A stretch of 64,000 nucleotides of DNA from Streptomyces roseifaciens (GTDB lineage: Bacteria; Actinomycetota; Actinomycetes; Streptomycetales; Streptomycetaceae): positions 2,863,218 to 2,927,217 of the forward strand of contig NZ_LNBE01000004.1 of the NCBI RefSeq assembly GCF_001445655.1, read 5' to 3'. Made by a program: the position numbers and the translations under genes. The notes under the pieces were generated by a model. It was given only the letters and a program-made list of their open reading frames with translations, ran no database searches and was not told the DNA's origin. Shown in pieces: positions 7,497 through 15,733 of the stretch; positions within the stretch are counted from its first letter, which is position 1; each line of letters opens with the position of its first letter.

Positions 7497-9197
7497 ATGG
7501 ATGCAGCAGCCATCGAGGCCGGTCGCGGCCGCTGGCAGGAGCGTTTCGACGCGGCCCGCAAGCGGGACGCCGACTTCACCACCCTCTCCGGTGACGAGGT
7601 CGCTCCCGTCTACGGCCCCCGCCCCGGCGATGCGTACGAGGGCTTCGAGCGCATCGGCTGGCCGGGGGAGTACCCCTTCACCCGCGGCCTGTACGCCACC
7701 GGCTACCGCGGCCGCACCTGGACCATCCGCCAGTTCGCCGGCTTCGGCAACGCCGAGCAGACCAACGAGCGCTACAAGATGATCCTCGCCAATGGCGGCG
7801 GCGGACTCTCGGTCGCGTTCGACATGCCCACCCTCATGGGCCGCGACTCCGACGACCCCCGCTCGCTCGGCGAGGTCGGCCACTGCGGCGTCGCCATCGA
7901 CTCCGCCGCCGACATGGAGGTCCTCTTCAAGGACATCCCCCTCGGCGACGTGACGACGTCCATGACCATCAGCGGGCCCGCCGTGCCCGTCTTCTGCATG
8001 TACCTCGTCGCCGCCGAGCGGCAGGGCGTCGACCCCGCCGTGCTCAACGGCACGCTCCAGACCGACATCTTCAAGGAGTACATCGCGCAGAAGGAGTGGC
8101 TCTTCCCGCCCGAGCCCCACCTGCGCCTGATCGGCGACCTGATGGAGCACTGCGCCCGCACCATCCCCGCCTACAAGCCCCTGTCCGTCTCCGGCTACCA
8201 CATCCGCGAGGCCGGGGCCACGGCCGCGCAGGAGCTCGCCTACACCCTCGCCGACGGCTTCGGGTACGTGGAGCTCGGCCTGAGCCGCGGGCTCGACGTC
8301 GACACCTTCGCACCCGGCCTCTCCTTCTTCTTCGACGCCCACGTCGACTTCTTCGAGGAGATCGCCAAGTTCCGCGCCGCCCGCCGCATCTGGGCCCGCT
8401 GGATGAAGGAGGTCTACGGCGCGAAGTCCGAGAAGGCGCAGTGGCTGCGCTTCCACACCCAGACCGCGGGCGTCTCCCTCACCGCGCAGCAGCCGTACAA
8501 CAACGTCGTGCGCACGGCCGTGGAGGCCCTCGCCGCGGTCCTGGGCGGCACCAACTCCCTGCACACCAACGCCCTCGACGAGACCCTCGCCCTCCCCAGC
8601 GAGCAGGCCGCCGAGATCGCCCTGCGCACCCAGCAGGTGCTCATGGAGGAGACCGGCGTCGCCAACGTCGCCGACCCGCTCGGCGGCTCCTGGTACGTCG
8701 AGCAGCTCACCGACCGGATCGAGGCCGACGCCGAGAAGATCTTCGAGCAGATCAAGGAGCGGGGCACCCGGGCCGTGCCGAACGGCGCGCACCCGATCGG
8801 GCCCGTCACCTCCGGCATCCTGCGCGGCATCGAGGACGGCTGGTTCACCGGCGAGATCGCCGAGAGCGCCTTCCGCTACCAGCAGTCCCTGGAGAAGGGC
8901 GACAAGCGGGTCGTCGGCGTCAACTGCCACCACGGCTCGGTGACGGGCGACCTGGAGATCCTGCGCGTCAGCCACGAGGTCGAGCGCGAGCAGGTGCGCG
9001 TCCTGGCCGGGCGCAAGGCCGCGCGGGACGACGCGCGGGTACGGGCGTCGCTGGACGCGATGCTGGCCGCGGCGCGGGGCGGCTCGAACATGATCGAGCC
9101 GATGCTGGAGGCGGTGCGGGCCGAGGCCACGCTCGGGGAGATCTGCGGGGTGCTGCGGGACGAGTGGGGGGTGTACGTCGAGCCGGCCGGGTTCTGA
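7497..9197 (+). CDS. icmA: Isobutyryl-CoA mutase large subunit
   Basis: A 566-residue adenosylcobalamin-dependent acyl-CoA mutase of the methylmalonyl-CoA mutase large-subunit family. It would interconvert isobutyryl-CoA and n-butyryl-CoA, linking valine breakdown with fatty-acid and polyketide precursors. The TIM-barrel substrate domain is complete (YATGYRGRTWTIRQFAGFGN, PYNNVVRTAVEALAAVLGGT near the C-terminal half). The protein stops after the barrel and lacks the C-terminal B12-binding domain with its DxHxxG motif, so it needs a separate small subunit (IcmB), which is not in this window. The length matches known IcmA. A perfect palindrome lies upstream and a repeated Streptomyces hairpin element follows the stop. 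Confidence 0.93.
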   Translation: MDAAAIEAGRGRWQERFDAARKRDADFTTLSGDEVAPVYGPRPGDAYEGFERIGWPGEYPFTRGLYATGYRGRTWTIRQFAGFGNAEQTNERYKMILANGGGGLSVAFDMPTLMGRDSDDPRSLGEVGHCGVAIDSAADMEVLFKDIPLGDVTTSMTISGPAVPVFCMYLVAAERQGVDPAVLNGTLQTDIFKEYIAQKEWLFPPEPHLRLIGDLMEHCARTIPAYKPLSVSGYHIREAGATAAQELAYTLADGFGYVELGLSRGLDVDTFAPGLSFFFDAHVDFFEEIAKFRAARRIWARWMKEVYGAKSEKAQWLRFHTQTAGVSLTAQQPYNNVVRTAVEALAAVLGGTNSLHTNALDETLALPSEQAAEIALRTQQVLMEETGVANVADPLGGSWYVEQLTDRIEADAEKIFEQIKERGTRAVPNGAHPIGPVTSGILRGIEDGWFTGEIAESAFRYQQSLEKGDKRVVGVNCHHGSVTGDLEILRVSHEVEREQVRVLAGRKAARDDARVRASLDAMLAAARGGSNMIEPMLEAVRAEATLGEICGVLRDEWGVYVEPAGF

Positions 9198-9198
9198 G

Positions 9199-9262
9199 TT
9201 CCCGGGGCTCCGCCCCGGACCCCGGTCATCGAACGCCGGGCAGGCTTGATTTTGCTGAGGCC
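9199..9262. repeat. Common Streptomyces intergenic hairpin element
   Basis: The hairpin CCGGGGCTCCGCCCCGG is followed by CGAACGCCGGGCAGG and a TTGATTTTG tail. I recognise this pattern from many Streptomyces intergenic regions. It lies between the convergent icmA and TetR genes and probably acts as a bidirectional terminator. Confidence 0.7.
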
Positions 9263-9314
9263 TCGGTAAAGCCGGGCCGGTCCGGCGGCATACGGGCGCC
9301 GCGCAGCAGCGCGG

Positions 9315-9932
9315 CTACGCCCGCAAGCCCCCGAGCAGGAGCACGGCGAAGCCGCGGGCCCATTCGGGGTCGACCCGCTCCGCGCTGACCAGTGTGCGGT
9401 GCACCACCGCGCCGGCGATCACGTCGAAGATCAGGTCGGCCGTGCGGGCCGCGGCCGACGGGTCTTCCTCGTAGGGGAGTTCCCCGCGCGCCTGGGCTCG
9501 CTCCCGCCCCAGGAGGACCAGGCGCTTCTGGCGGTCCACGATCGCGTCCCGGATGCGTTCGCGCAGAGCATCGTCCCGCGTGGACTCCGCGACCACGGCC
9601 ATCAGAGCCGTCTTCGTCTCCGGCCGTTCCAGCAGCGCCGCGAACCGCAGCACCACGCCCTCGATGTCGGCCTGCAGGCTGCCGAGGTCCGGCAGCTCCA
9701 GCTGCTCGTCGAAGAGTGCCGCGACCGCGTCCACGACGAGCTCGTTCTTGTTCGCCCAGCGCCGGTAGAGCGTGGTCTTCGCCACCCCCGCGCGGGCGGC
9801 CACGTCGCCCATCGTCAGCTTTCCCCAGCCCAGCTCGACCAGCGCGGCGCGCGTCGCCTCGAGGATCGCGCGGTCGGCCTCGGGGCTGCGCGGGCGCCCG
9901 GTGCGGCGCGCGGGGGAGGGGACGGGGCTCAT
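9315..9932 (-). CDS. TetR-family transcriptional regulator
   Basis: A 205-residue TetR repressor. The N-terminal HTH is clear at about residues 20-68 (RAILEATRAALVELGWGKLT, then GDVAARAGVAKTTLYRRWAN). The ligand-binding C-terminal domain fits the TetR_C family often seen in Streptomyces (ALLERPETKTALMAVVAEST, GAVVHRTLVSAERVD). It is divergent from the thioredoxin-TPR gene, and a perfect spaced palindrome in the gap (10000-10022) is its probable operator, so autoregulation is likely. The ATG at 9932 gives a short basic leader before the HTH, typical of the family. Confidence 0.92.
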   Translation of the reverse strand: MSPVPSPARRTGRPRSPEADRAILEATRAALVELGWGKLTMGDVAARAGVAKTTLYRRWANKNELVVDAVAALFDEQLELPDLGSLQADIEGVVLRFAALLERPETKTALMAVVAESTRDDALRERIRDAIVDRQKRLVLLGRERAQARGELPYEEDPSAAARTADLIFDVIAGAVVHRTLVSAERVDPEWARGFAVLLLGGLRA

Positions 9933-9999
9933 GGCACGGGACCCTACCGCCGAGTAGGCCCCGGGGCAGGGGGGCTTGCGGAGGGGGCGGGGGGTGCAG

Positions 10000-10022
10000 T
10001 TACGCTACGGCTCGTAGCGTAA
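10000..10022. promoter_or_regulatory. TetR-type operator between divergent genes
   Basis: A perfect inverted repeat, TTACGCTACG and CGTAGCGTAA separated by 3 nt, 67 bp upstream of the TetR start and 93 bp upstream of the thioredoxin gene. Its form and place fit an autoregulatory operator. Confidence 0.75.
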
Positions 10023-10115
10023 GAGCGACAACCACGGACGCCGGGTGGGGACCCGGTGTCGCACGCCGACCGCTATTTTTCCGGTTCACCGGGTCGAGGG
10101 GGGAGGATAGGGCCC

Positions 10116-11087
10116 ATGCAGCCACGGAACATGTCCATGAGTGGAGTGGTCGACCTCGCCGCGGTGAAGGCGGCCGGGGAAGCCAAGCAGAAGGCGGAGC
10201 AGGCGCGCGCCGAGGCCGCCCGCAAGGGCACGCCGCCCGCCGCCGCGGGCCGCCTCGTCTTCGACGTCGACGAGGCGGGCTTCGAGGCCCAGGTCCTGCA
10301 GCGCTCCGCCGAGGTGCCCGTCGTCATCGACTTCTGGGCCGACTGGTGCGAGCCGTGCAAGCAGCTCGGCCCGCTGCTGGAGCGGCTGGCGGCCGAGTAC
10401 GCGGGCCGTTTCGTCCTGGCCAAGGTCGACGTCGAGGCCAATCAGCTGCTGTTCCAGCAGTTCGGCGTGCAGTCGATCCCCGCGGTCTTCGCGGTGGTGG
10501 CCGGCCAGGCCCTGCCGCTGTTCCAGGGCGCCGCGCCCGAGGCGCAGATCCGCCAGGTGCTCGACCAGCTCGTGCAGGTGTCCGAGCAGCGCTTCGGCAT
10601 CGTGGGCGCGCCGGTCGCCGCGGATGCGGCGGAGGAGGCCGGGGCCGCGGAGCCCGAGGCGCCTGCCGGTCCGTACGACGGCGTGCTGAGCCTCGCCCAC
10701 CAGGCGCTGGACGCGGGTGACCTGGGCGGTGCCGTCCGGGCTTACGAGAACGTGCTGGCCGAGGACCCGGCCAACCCCGAGGCGAAGCTGGGCCTCGCGC
10801 AGGCCGAGCTGCTCCAGCGCGTCCAGGGCGTGGACCCGCAGGCGGTCCGCAAGGCCGCCGCGGACCGGCCCGGCGATGTGCAGGCGCAGATCGCCGCGGC
10901 CGATCTCGACCTGGTCGGCGGCCATGTCGAGGACGCTTTCGGCCGTCTGATCGATGCGGTCAAGCGCACCGCGGGCGAGGACCGCAATGCGGCGCGCGTA
11001 CGGCTGCTGGAGCTCTTCGAGGTGATCGGGTCGGACGACCCGCGGGTGAGTGCCGCGCGGACCGCGCTCTCTCGCGCGCTGTTCTGA
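10116..11087 (+). CDS. Thioredoxin-TPR protein (CnoX/YbbN-like co-chaperone)
   Basis: A 323-residue fusion of a thioredoxin domain and a tetratricopeptide region, like CnoX/YbbN, which protects aggregation-prone proteins and hands them to chaperones. The thioredoxin domain (about 45-160) has the active-site motif WCEPCK at residues 77-82 with both cysteines (78 and 81), so it may be redox-active, unlike E. coli CnoX. The cis-proline segment QSIPAVFAV is present. An acidic Ala/Glu linker leads to TPR-like helices (about 190-320, for example ALDAGDLGGAVRAYENVLAE, NPEAKLGLAQAELL). The frame is open further upstream, but the ATG at 10116 follows GGGGGAGGATAG and homology begins soon after. Cytosolic. 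Confidence 0.9.
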   Translation: MQPRNMSMSGVVDLAAVKAAGEAKQKAEQARAEAARKGTPPAAAGRLVFDVDEAGFEAQVLQRSAEVPVVIDFWADWCEPCKQLGPLLERLAAEYAGRFVLAKVDVEANQLLFQQFGVQSIPAVFAVVAGQALPLFQGAAPEAQIRQVLDQLVQVSEQRFGIVGAPVAADAAEEAGAAEPEAPAGPYDGVLSLAHQALDAGDLGGAVRAYENVLAEDPANPEAKLGLAQAELLQRVQGVDPQAVRKAAADRPGDVQAQIAAADLDLVGGHVEDAFGRLIDAVKRTAGEDRNAARVRLLELFEVIGSDDPRVSAARTALSRALF

Positions 11088-11110
11088 CACAAACGAAACA
11101 GCGGCATCGC

Positions 11111-11129
11111 TTTACCAAAACTTGGTAAA
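11111..11129. repeat. Inverted repeat TTTACCAA/TTGGTAAA
   Basis: Perfect 8-bp arms around a 3-nt loop, 24 bp after the thioredoxin-TPR stop. It is AT-rich for this genome. It may be a regulator site or an accessory transcript-end hairpin just ahead of the main terminator. Confidence 0.5.
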
Positions 11130-11140
11130 CGGGGCCGCCG

Positions 11141-11153
11141 TTACTGCGAGTAA
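11141..11153. promoter_or_regulatory. TTACT-N3-AGTAA palindrome
   Basis: TTACTGCGAGTAA has 5-bp arms with a 3-nt core. A sister site with the same arms (TTACTCGCTAGTAA) lies 129 bp downstream, and both precede the DUF6230 gene. The pair suggests a shared regulator; the protein is unknown. Confidence 0.4.
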
Positions 11154-11158
11154 GAAAA

Positions 11159-11182
11159 GCCCGGGCTTTCGCCCGGGTTTTT
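11159..11182 (+). terminator. Intrinsic terminator after thioredoxin-TPR gene
   Basis: GCCCGGGC, a TTTC loop and GCCCGGG are followed by five T residues and preceded by AAAA. This is a textbook intrinsic terminator, 72 bp after the stop codon. Confidence 0.85.
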
Positions 11183-11642
11183 CTGTTACCTCCACTTCTC
11201 TCCGGGCACGGTGCGGCGACGTCCGCGCACCCGTAGATGCACACCGGACGCCCCGCGGTTATCGGCTCGTTACTCGCTAGTAATGAACCTCTTGTGCGGC
11301 AGCCGTGAATGCACCACGATCGGCCAAGCTCGGTCCATTCCTCCAACCCGGCAGCCGGCCGGCGTCGGGGGAGCGGGTCCCCACCGGGCGGACCGGCCCC
11401 GCGCGGGCCGGTTCAGGGACAGGGGGGTCCCTGCCGCACAACGGCAGGGCCTGTCCCCGCGGTTGCGCGAAGGCGTGGCCAAGTGGTTGTCGCTCGGGGG
11501 TGATCGCCGGTGTTCCCGGAGGCGTTTCGCGTCGCCGGACGGCGGCGCTCCTTCCCGAGGACGTAGCACGTCTCCCATCCCCGGGCACGGCTCGCGACGC
11601 GAGGCCCGCGCCGGAGATGTACGTCCGAGAAGGAGGCAAGTC
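11183..11642. other. 460-bp leader region upstream of DUF6230 gene
   Basis: No credible gene is seen here. It holds the second TTACT/AGTAA palindrome (11270-11283), an AT-richer stretch around 11265-11330 that may be the promoter, and the strong ribosome site AAGGAGG just before the ATG at 11643. Short reading frames in this stretch lack codon bias and ribosome sites. Confidence 0.55.
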
Positions 11643-12284
11643 ATGGAGTCCCAGACTCGTGGTGGGACCAGATGGCGGCGGTTCGCCGTCGTCATGGTGC
11701 CCAGCGTCGCGGCGACGGCCGCGATCGGAGTCGCCATAGCGCAGGGCGCGCTGGCGGCGTCGTTCAGTGTTTCGGGCCAGCAGTTCCAGGTGACCGCCGG
11801 GAAGCTGCACGGCAAGGGGTTCGTCCAGTACGGCGCCATGGACCAGACGAAGGCGGGCAGCAAGCCCGTCGCGGTGGTCGGCATCGAGACGGCGGAGATC
11901 AACAACCTTTGCCAGGCGGTCACCATCCCCATCCCCGGCATCGGCAAAGAGGTGTCGATGAAGCTGGAGGCCGGGGGCGACAAGCAGGTCACGGCGTCGA
12001 AGCTCTACATCGACGCCGAGGACATGAAGGCCAACGCCACGTTCAAGAACGTCGACATCGGCGTGTCCGTGGACAACACGACCAAGGGGCCGGGCCCTGC
12101 GGGCGCGGGCAAGAACGGCGAGGGTGCGCACGTGCCCGGCTCGTTCGCCCAGCAGGCGGACGAGGTCTGGTTCGACAGCGTCGACCAGAAGGCCTGGGCG
12201 ACCTCGGCGGGCACGTTCACGCTCCCCGGTCTGCACATGGGCATCAGCTGGGGCAAGTCCGAGTGCAAGGTGCCCAAGGCTTGA
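11643..12284 (+). CDS. DUF6230 secreted/membrane-anchored protein
   Basis: A 213-residue protein of the DUF6230 family, actinomycete envelope proteins of unknown function. A basic N-terminus (TRGGTRWRRFAVVMVPSVAA) leads into one hydrophobic segment at about residues 13-36 that could be a signal peptide or an anchor (GVAIAQGALAASFSVSGQQF). The rest is beta-rich with two cysteines (one in INNLCQAVTIPIPG, one in SECKVPKA), which may form a disulfide outside the cell. The ATG at 11643 follows AAGGAGG. It is the first gene of a three-gene module with DUF6114 and a third exported protein. Their C-terminal parts look similar in strand pattern, which suggests they share a fold. Confidence 0.85.
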   Translation: MESQTRGGTRWRRFAVVMVPSVAATAAIGVAIAQGALAASFSVSGQQFQVTAGKLHGKGFVQYGAMDQTKAGSKPVAVVGIETAEINNLCQAVTIPIPGIGKEVSMKLEAGGDKQVTASKLYIDAEDMKANATFKNVDIGVSVDNTTKGPGPAGAGKNGEGAHVPGSFAQQADEVWFDSVDQKAWATSAGTFTLPGLHMGISWGKSECKVPKA

Positions 12285-12385
12285 CACGCTGAACGGACGG
12301 GTGCGGGACGGGAAAGCGCGCTTCCGCACCCGTACCGCGTCCGCTTCGTACCGAAGAAGATGCCCGTCCCTAGGAGCTGTACGAC

Positions 12386-12871
12386 ATGAGCGTCGACACG
12401 CGACCCCAGCAGGTCGGTTCATTCGGCCGCGCCCGCCGTTCGTTCCGGGAGTGGCGGTGGCAACGCCCGTTCTGGGGCGGGTTGTGGACCCTGCTGTCCG
12501 GGATCCCGATCATGTACATCCCTTACCAGACCATGACGTTGGGCGATCTGCACATCCGCATGGCCACCACGGCGGGCGCCGGGTCGCTGATCATAGGGGT
12601 CCTGCTGGTCGTGCTCGGCCTGACGCTCTGGTTCCAGCAGCAGTCCCGGATCTTCGCCGGAGTCGCGGCCATCCTGCTCGCGCTGGTCTCCCTGGTCGTC
12701 TCCAACTTCGGCGCGTTCCTTATCGGTTTCCTGCTCGCCCTCGTCGGCGGCGCCCTCGGTGTCTCCTGGGCGCCCGGCAGGCCCGCCAGGCCCGCCACCA
12801 GCGCCGTCGCGGAGCCGGCGGCCGCCATATCGCTCAGCAAGGAGCGGGACGGAGGTCACGGTGCCGAGTGA
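12386..12871 (+). CDS. DUF6114 multi-span membrane protein
   Basis: A 161-residue membrane protein of the DUF6114 family. After a basic cytoplasmic start (FGRARRSFREWRWQRPFWGG) there are three to four hydrophobic helices: FWGGLWTLLSGIPIMYIPY, AGAGSLIIGVLLVVLGLTLW, IFAGVAAILLALVSLVVSNF and GAFLIGFLLALVGGALGVSW. A short polar Ala-rich tail ends the protein. It lies 101 bp after the DUF6230 gene, and its end overlaps the start of the next gene by 11 bp, so the three form one unit. No enzymatic motif is visible; a scaffold or secretion role for the two flanking exported proteins is a guess. Confidence 0.85.
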   Translation: MSVDTRPQQVGSFGRARRSFREWRWQRPFWGGLWTLLSGIPIMYIPYQTMTLGDLHIRMATTAGAGSLIIGVLLVVLGLTLWFQQQSRIFAGVAAILLALVSLVVSNFGAFLIGFLLALVGGALGVSWAPGRPARPATSAVAEPAAAISLSKERDGGHGAE

Positions 12872-14153
12872 GGGGCCGCGCCACGCCGCGCCCAGAAAGC
12901 CGCTGCTCGCCCGGCTGCACATGCCGGCGGGCAAAGCCGTCGCCCTCGCGGCCATGCCGAGTGCCGTCCTCATGGGCATGGGGCTGACCCCCACGCTGGC
13001 GTCCGCCAAGCCCGCGCCGAAGAAGCTGTTCGACGGAGCGTGCGCCACGGCTCCGGACACGGCGGCCGAGGGGGAGACCCCGGACGCCGGCGAGTCGGGC
13101 GCACCGAGCGGCAAGCCCAGCGGCAAGCCGAGCGCCGGCCCCGGCGCCGGCCCGAGTGCCGCGCCCGGTGCGGGGGCGTCGTCCGCGCCCGCCGAGGGCC
13201 GGAAGAAGCCGGAGAGCCCGGAGAAGCCGGCGGCTCCCGGGAAGGGCACGTCCGCCAAGCCCGGCGCGCCCTCCGGCTCGCCGTCCCCGGCGGCCCCGAA
13301 ACCGTCCTCTTCCCCGTCCCCCTCCTCTTCGCCCTCCGCCGCGAAGCCCGCCAACCCCCTCGACCCGCTGGGCCTCGGCGACAAGCTCCGCGACATCCTG
13401 ACCGGCGGTGGGAAGGCGGGCGAGAAGGCGGGCGAGAAGCCGGCCCCGCCGCCGTCCCCCGGCCCGGCGTCCTCGGCCCCCGCGCCCAAGCCCTCGGCGC
13501 AGCCCGACAGGGCCCGGAAGGACCCCACGGAGAAGCCCGGGGAGCAGGACAAGGGCAAGGGCGAGGAGAAGGGCGGCCCCTCCGCCGGTCCGTCCGGGTC
13601 CCCCGCTCCGGCCCCGTCCGGCTCGACTTCCCCCTCGGCCGCCCCGGAGACGGGCGACGGCGAGCTGCCGCCCTGCCCCAAGGGCACGGTCGTGGACGAG
13701 AACGAGCACCACGCGTTCCCCAACCAGCCCTGGTACCTGGAGGCGAGCAAGCTCACCCTCACCGGGCTGACGTACGAGGGCGTCAAGAAGATCACCATGG
13801 TGAACGGGCAGCAGAAGGACGTCCTCAAGTTCACCGCCGACTCGCTGGCGATCAAGGACCTGCACCAGATCGTCAACAGCCGGGGCAAGCAGTACCACGT
13901 GGCCGGCATGGGCACGGAGTCCACCATCACCGGCGGCAAGGTGACCATGTACACCGAGGAGCTGAAGGGCAGCCTCCTCGGGATCATCCCGGCGACGCAC
14001 TCGCCGAGCGTTCCGCCGCCGCTGATACCCGGGCTGAAGCTGCCGATCCCGGTCTTCTACACCAACGTCAAGATCCGCCAGGGCGGGCAGTTCGGCGGCA
14101 CGCTGCACATCCCGAACCTGCACCAGTACATGACCGACGGAACGTATCCGTAG
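12861..14153 (+). CDS. Exported protein with Pro/Ala/Ser/Lys-rich linker, DUF6230-like C-domain
   Basis: A 430-residue protein I cannot assign to a named enzyme. The GTG at 12861 overlaps the DUF6114 gene and gives a basic leader and a signal-like hydrophobic segment (VALAAMPSAVLMGMGLTPTL, about 27-46) ending in ASAKPAPK. About 200 residues of Pro, Ala, Ser, Lys and Gly follow, a flexible wall-spanning or extended linker with one Cys near its start (DGACATAP). The C-terminal 155 residues (from about GELPPCPKGTVVDENEHHAF) form a compact beta-rich domain, with WYLEASKLTLTGLTYEGVKK resembling the DUF6230 pattern. With its two upstream partners it probably forms an envelope complex of unknown purpose. 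Confidence 0.82.
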   Translation: MPSEGPRHAAPRKPLLARLHMPAGKAVALAAMPSAVLMGMGLTPTLASAKPAPKKLFDGACATAPDTAAEGETPDAGESGAPSGKPSGKPSAGPGAGPSAAPGAGASSAPAEGRKKPESPEKPAAPGKGTSAKPGAPSGSPSPAAPKPSSSPSPSSSPSAAKPANPLDPLGLGDKLRDILTGGGKAGEKAGEKPAPPPSPGPASSAPAPKPSAQPDRARKDPTEKPGEQDKGKGEEKGGPSAGPSGSPAPAPSGSTSPSAAPETGDGELPPCPKGTVVDENEHHAFPNQPWYLEASKLTLTGLTYEGVKKITMVNGQQKDVLKFTADSLAIKDLHQIVNSRGKQYHVAGMGTESTITGGKVTMYTEELKGSLLGIIPATHSPSVPPPLIPGLKLPIPVFYTNVKIRQGGQFGGTLHIPNLHQYMTDGTYP

Positions 14154-14170
14154 AGCACTGCGCAGCCGGA

Positions 14171-14218
14171 ACGGCCGTGGCCGCCGTCCCCTCGCGAGGG
14201 GACGGCGGCCACGGCCGT
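14171..14218. terminator. Perfect 48-bp palindrome between convergent genes
   Basis: A 24-bp perfect inverted repeat without spacer (14171-14194 / 14195-14218) between the DUF6230-module end and the pyk stop. It fits a bidirectional terminator and could also extrude as a cruciform. Confidence 0.8.
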
Positions 14219-14233
14219 GAGCAGGGGTGGAAC

Positions 14234-15661
14234 CTAGCGGCTCTCGCCGCCGAGGTGGTGCACCCGCACCATGTTCGTGGTGCCGGGGACGCCGGGCGGG
14301 GAGCCCGCCGTGATGATCATGGTGTCGCCGTCGTTGTAGCGCTTGAGCTTCAGCAGCTCGGCGTCGACGAGGTCGACCATGGCGTCGGTGTTCTCCACGT
14401 GCGGGACGACGAAGGTCTCGACGCCCCAGCTCAGCGTGAGCTGGTTGCAGGTGGAGGCCTCCGTGGTGAAGGCCAGGATCGGCTGGGCCGCGCGGTAGCG
14501 GGACAGGCGGCGGGCGGTGTCACCGGACTTGGTGAAGGCGACCAGCGACTTGGCGCCGAGGAAGTCGGCGATCTCGCAGGCCGCGCGGGCGACCGAGCCG
14601 CCCTGGGTGCGCGGCTTCTTGCCCGGGACCAGCGGCTGCAGGCCCTTGGAGAGGAGCTCCTCCTCGGCCGCCTCGACGATGCGCGACATCGTCTTGACGG
14701 TCTCGATCGGGTACGCGCCCACGCTGGACTCGGCGGAGAGCATGACCGCGTCGGCGCCGTCGAGGATGGCGTTGGCGACGTCGGAGGCCTCGGCGCGGGT
14801 CGGCCGCGAGTTGGTGATCATCGACTCCATCATCTGGGTCGCGACGATCACCGGCTTGGCGTTGCGGCGGCACATCTCGATGAGGCGCTTCTGCACCATC
14901 GGGACCTTCTCCAGCGGGTACTCCACCGCGAGGTCGCCACGGGCCACCATCACGCCGTCGAACGCCATGACGACGTCCTGCATGTTGGCGACGGCCTGCG
15001 GCTTCTCGACCTTGGCGATGACCGGGACCCGGCGGCCGACCTCGTCCATGACGCGGTGGACGTCGAGGACGTCCTTGGCGTCGCGGACGAAGGACAGCGC
15101 GACCATGTCGCAGCCCATGGCGAGGGCGAACTTCAGGTCCTCGACGTCCTTCTCGGACAGCGCCGGGACGTTCACCGCCGCACCGGGCAGGTTGATGCCC
15201 TTGTGGTCGGAGATGACGCCGCCCTCGATCACGATGGTCCGCACGCGCGGGCCCTCGACCTCGGTGACCCGCAGCTCGACGTTGCCGTCGTTGATGAGGA
15301 TCTGGTCGCCCTTGGAGACGTCGCCCGGCAGGCCCTTGTAGGTCGTGCCGCAGATGGTGCGGTCGCCCGGGACGTCCTCGGTCGTGATGATGAACTCGTC
15401 GCCGCGCACCAGCTCCACCGGGCCGTCCGCGAAGGTCTCCAGGCGGATCTTCGGGCCCTGGAGGTCGGCGAGGACGCCGACCGCGCGGCCGGTCTCCTGC
15501 GTGGCCTTACGGAGGCGGTGGTACCGCTCCTCGTGCTCCGCGTGGGTCCCGTGGCTCATGTTGAAGCGGGCCACGTTCATGCCGGCCTCGATCAGCGTCT
15601 TCAGCTGGTCGAAGGAGTCGACGGCGGGGCCCAGGGTGCAGACGATTTTGGAACGGCGCAT
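14234..15661 (-). CDS. pyk: Pyruvate kinase
   Basis: A 475-residue pyruvate kinase, which converts phosphoenolpyruvate and ADP to pyruvate and ATP. Diagnostic segments are the N-terminal KIVCTLGPAVDSFDQLKTLI and NVARFNMSHG, the catalytic-lysine segment PVIAKVEKPQAVANMQDVV, the metal/substrate region GVMVARGDLAVEYPLEKVPM and the MESMITNSRPTRAEASDVAN motif. The length is normal for bacterial type II enzymes. The start ATG at 15661 places MRRSKIVCTLG exactly where the family begins. ackA lies 72 bp upstream on the same strand, so pta, ackA and pyk probably form one transcription unit, with pfkA divergent. Confidence 0.97.
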   Translation of the reverse strand: MRRSKIVCTLGPAVDSFDQLKTLIEAGMNVARFNMSHGTHAEHEERYHRLRKATQETGRAVGVLADLQGPKIRLETFADGPVELVRGDEFIITTEDVPGDRTICGTTYKGLPGDVSKGDQILINDGNVELRVTEVEGPRVRTIVIEGGVISDHKGINLPGAAVNVPALSEKDVEDLKFALAMGCDMVALSFVRDAKDVLDVHRVMDEVGRRVPVIAKVEKPQAVANMQDVVMAFDGVMVARGDLAVEYPLEKVPMVQKRLIEMCRRNAKPVIVATQMMESMITNSRPTRAEASDVANAILDGADAVMLSAESSVGAYPIETVKTMSRIVEAAEEELLSKGLQPLVPGKKPRTQGGSVARAACEIADFLGAKSLVAFTKSGDTARRLSRYRAAQPILAFTTEASTCNQLTLSWGVETFVVPHVENTDAMVDLVDAELLKLKRYNDGDTMIITAGSPPGVPGTTNMVRVHHLGGESR

Positions 15662-15733
15662 GGGGCTGATCCTATCGGTTTGTTTCGGAGCGGAATATTC
15701 GAGCTGTGGGAACGACCGAGTGCCGGCCGTCGA

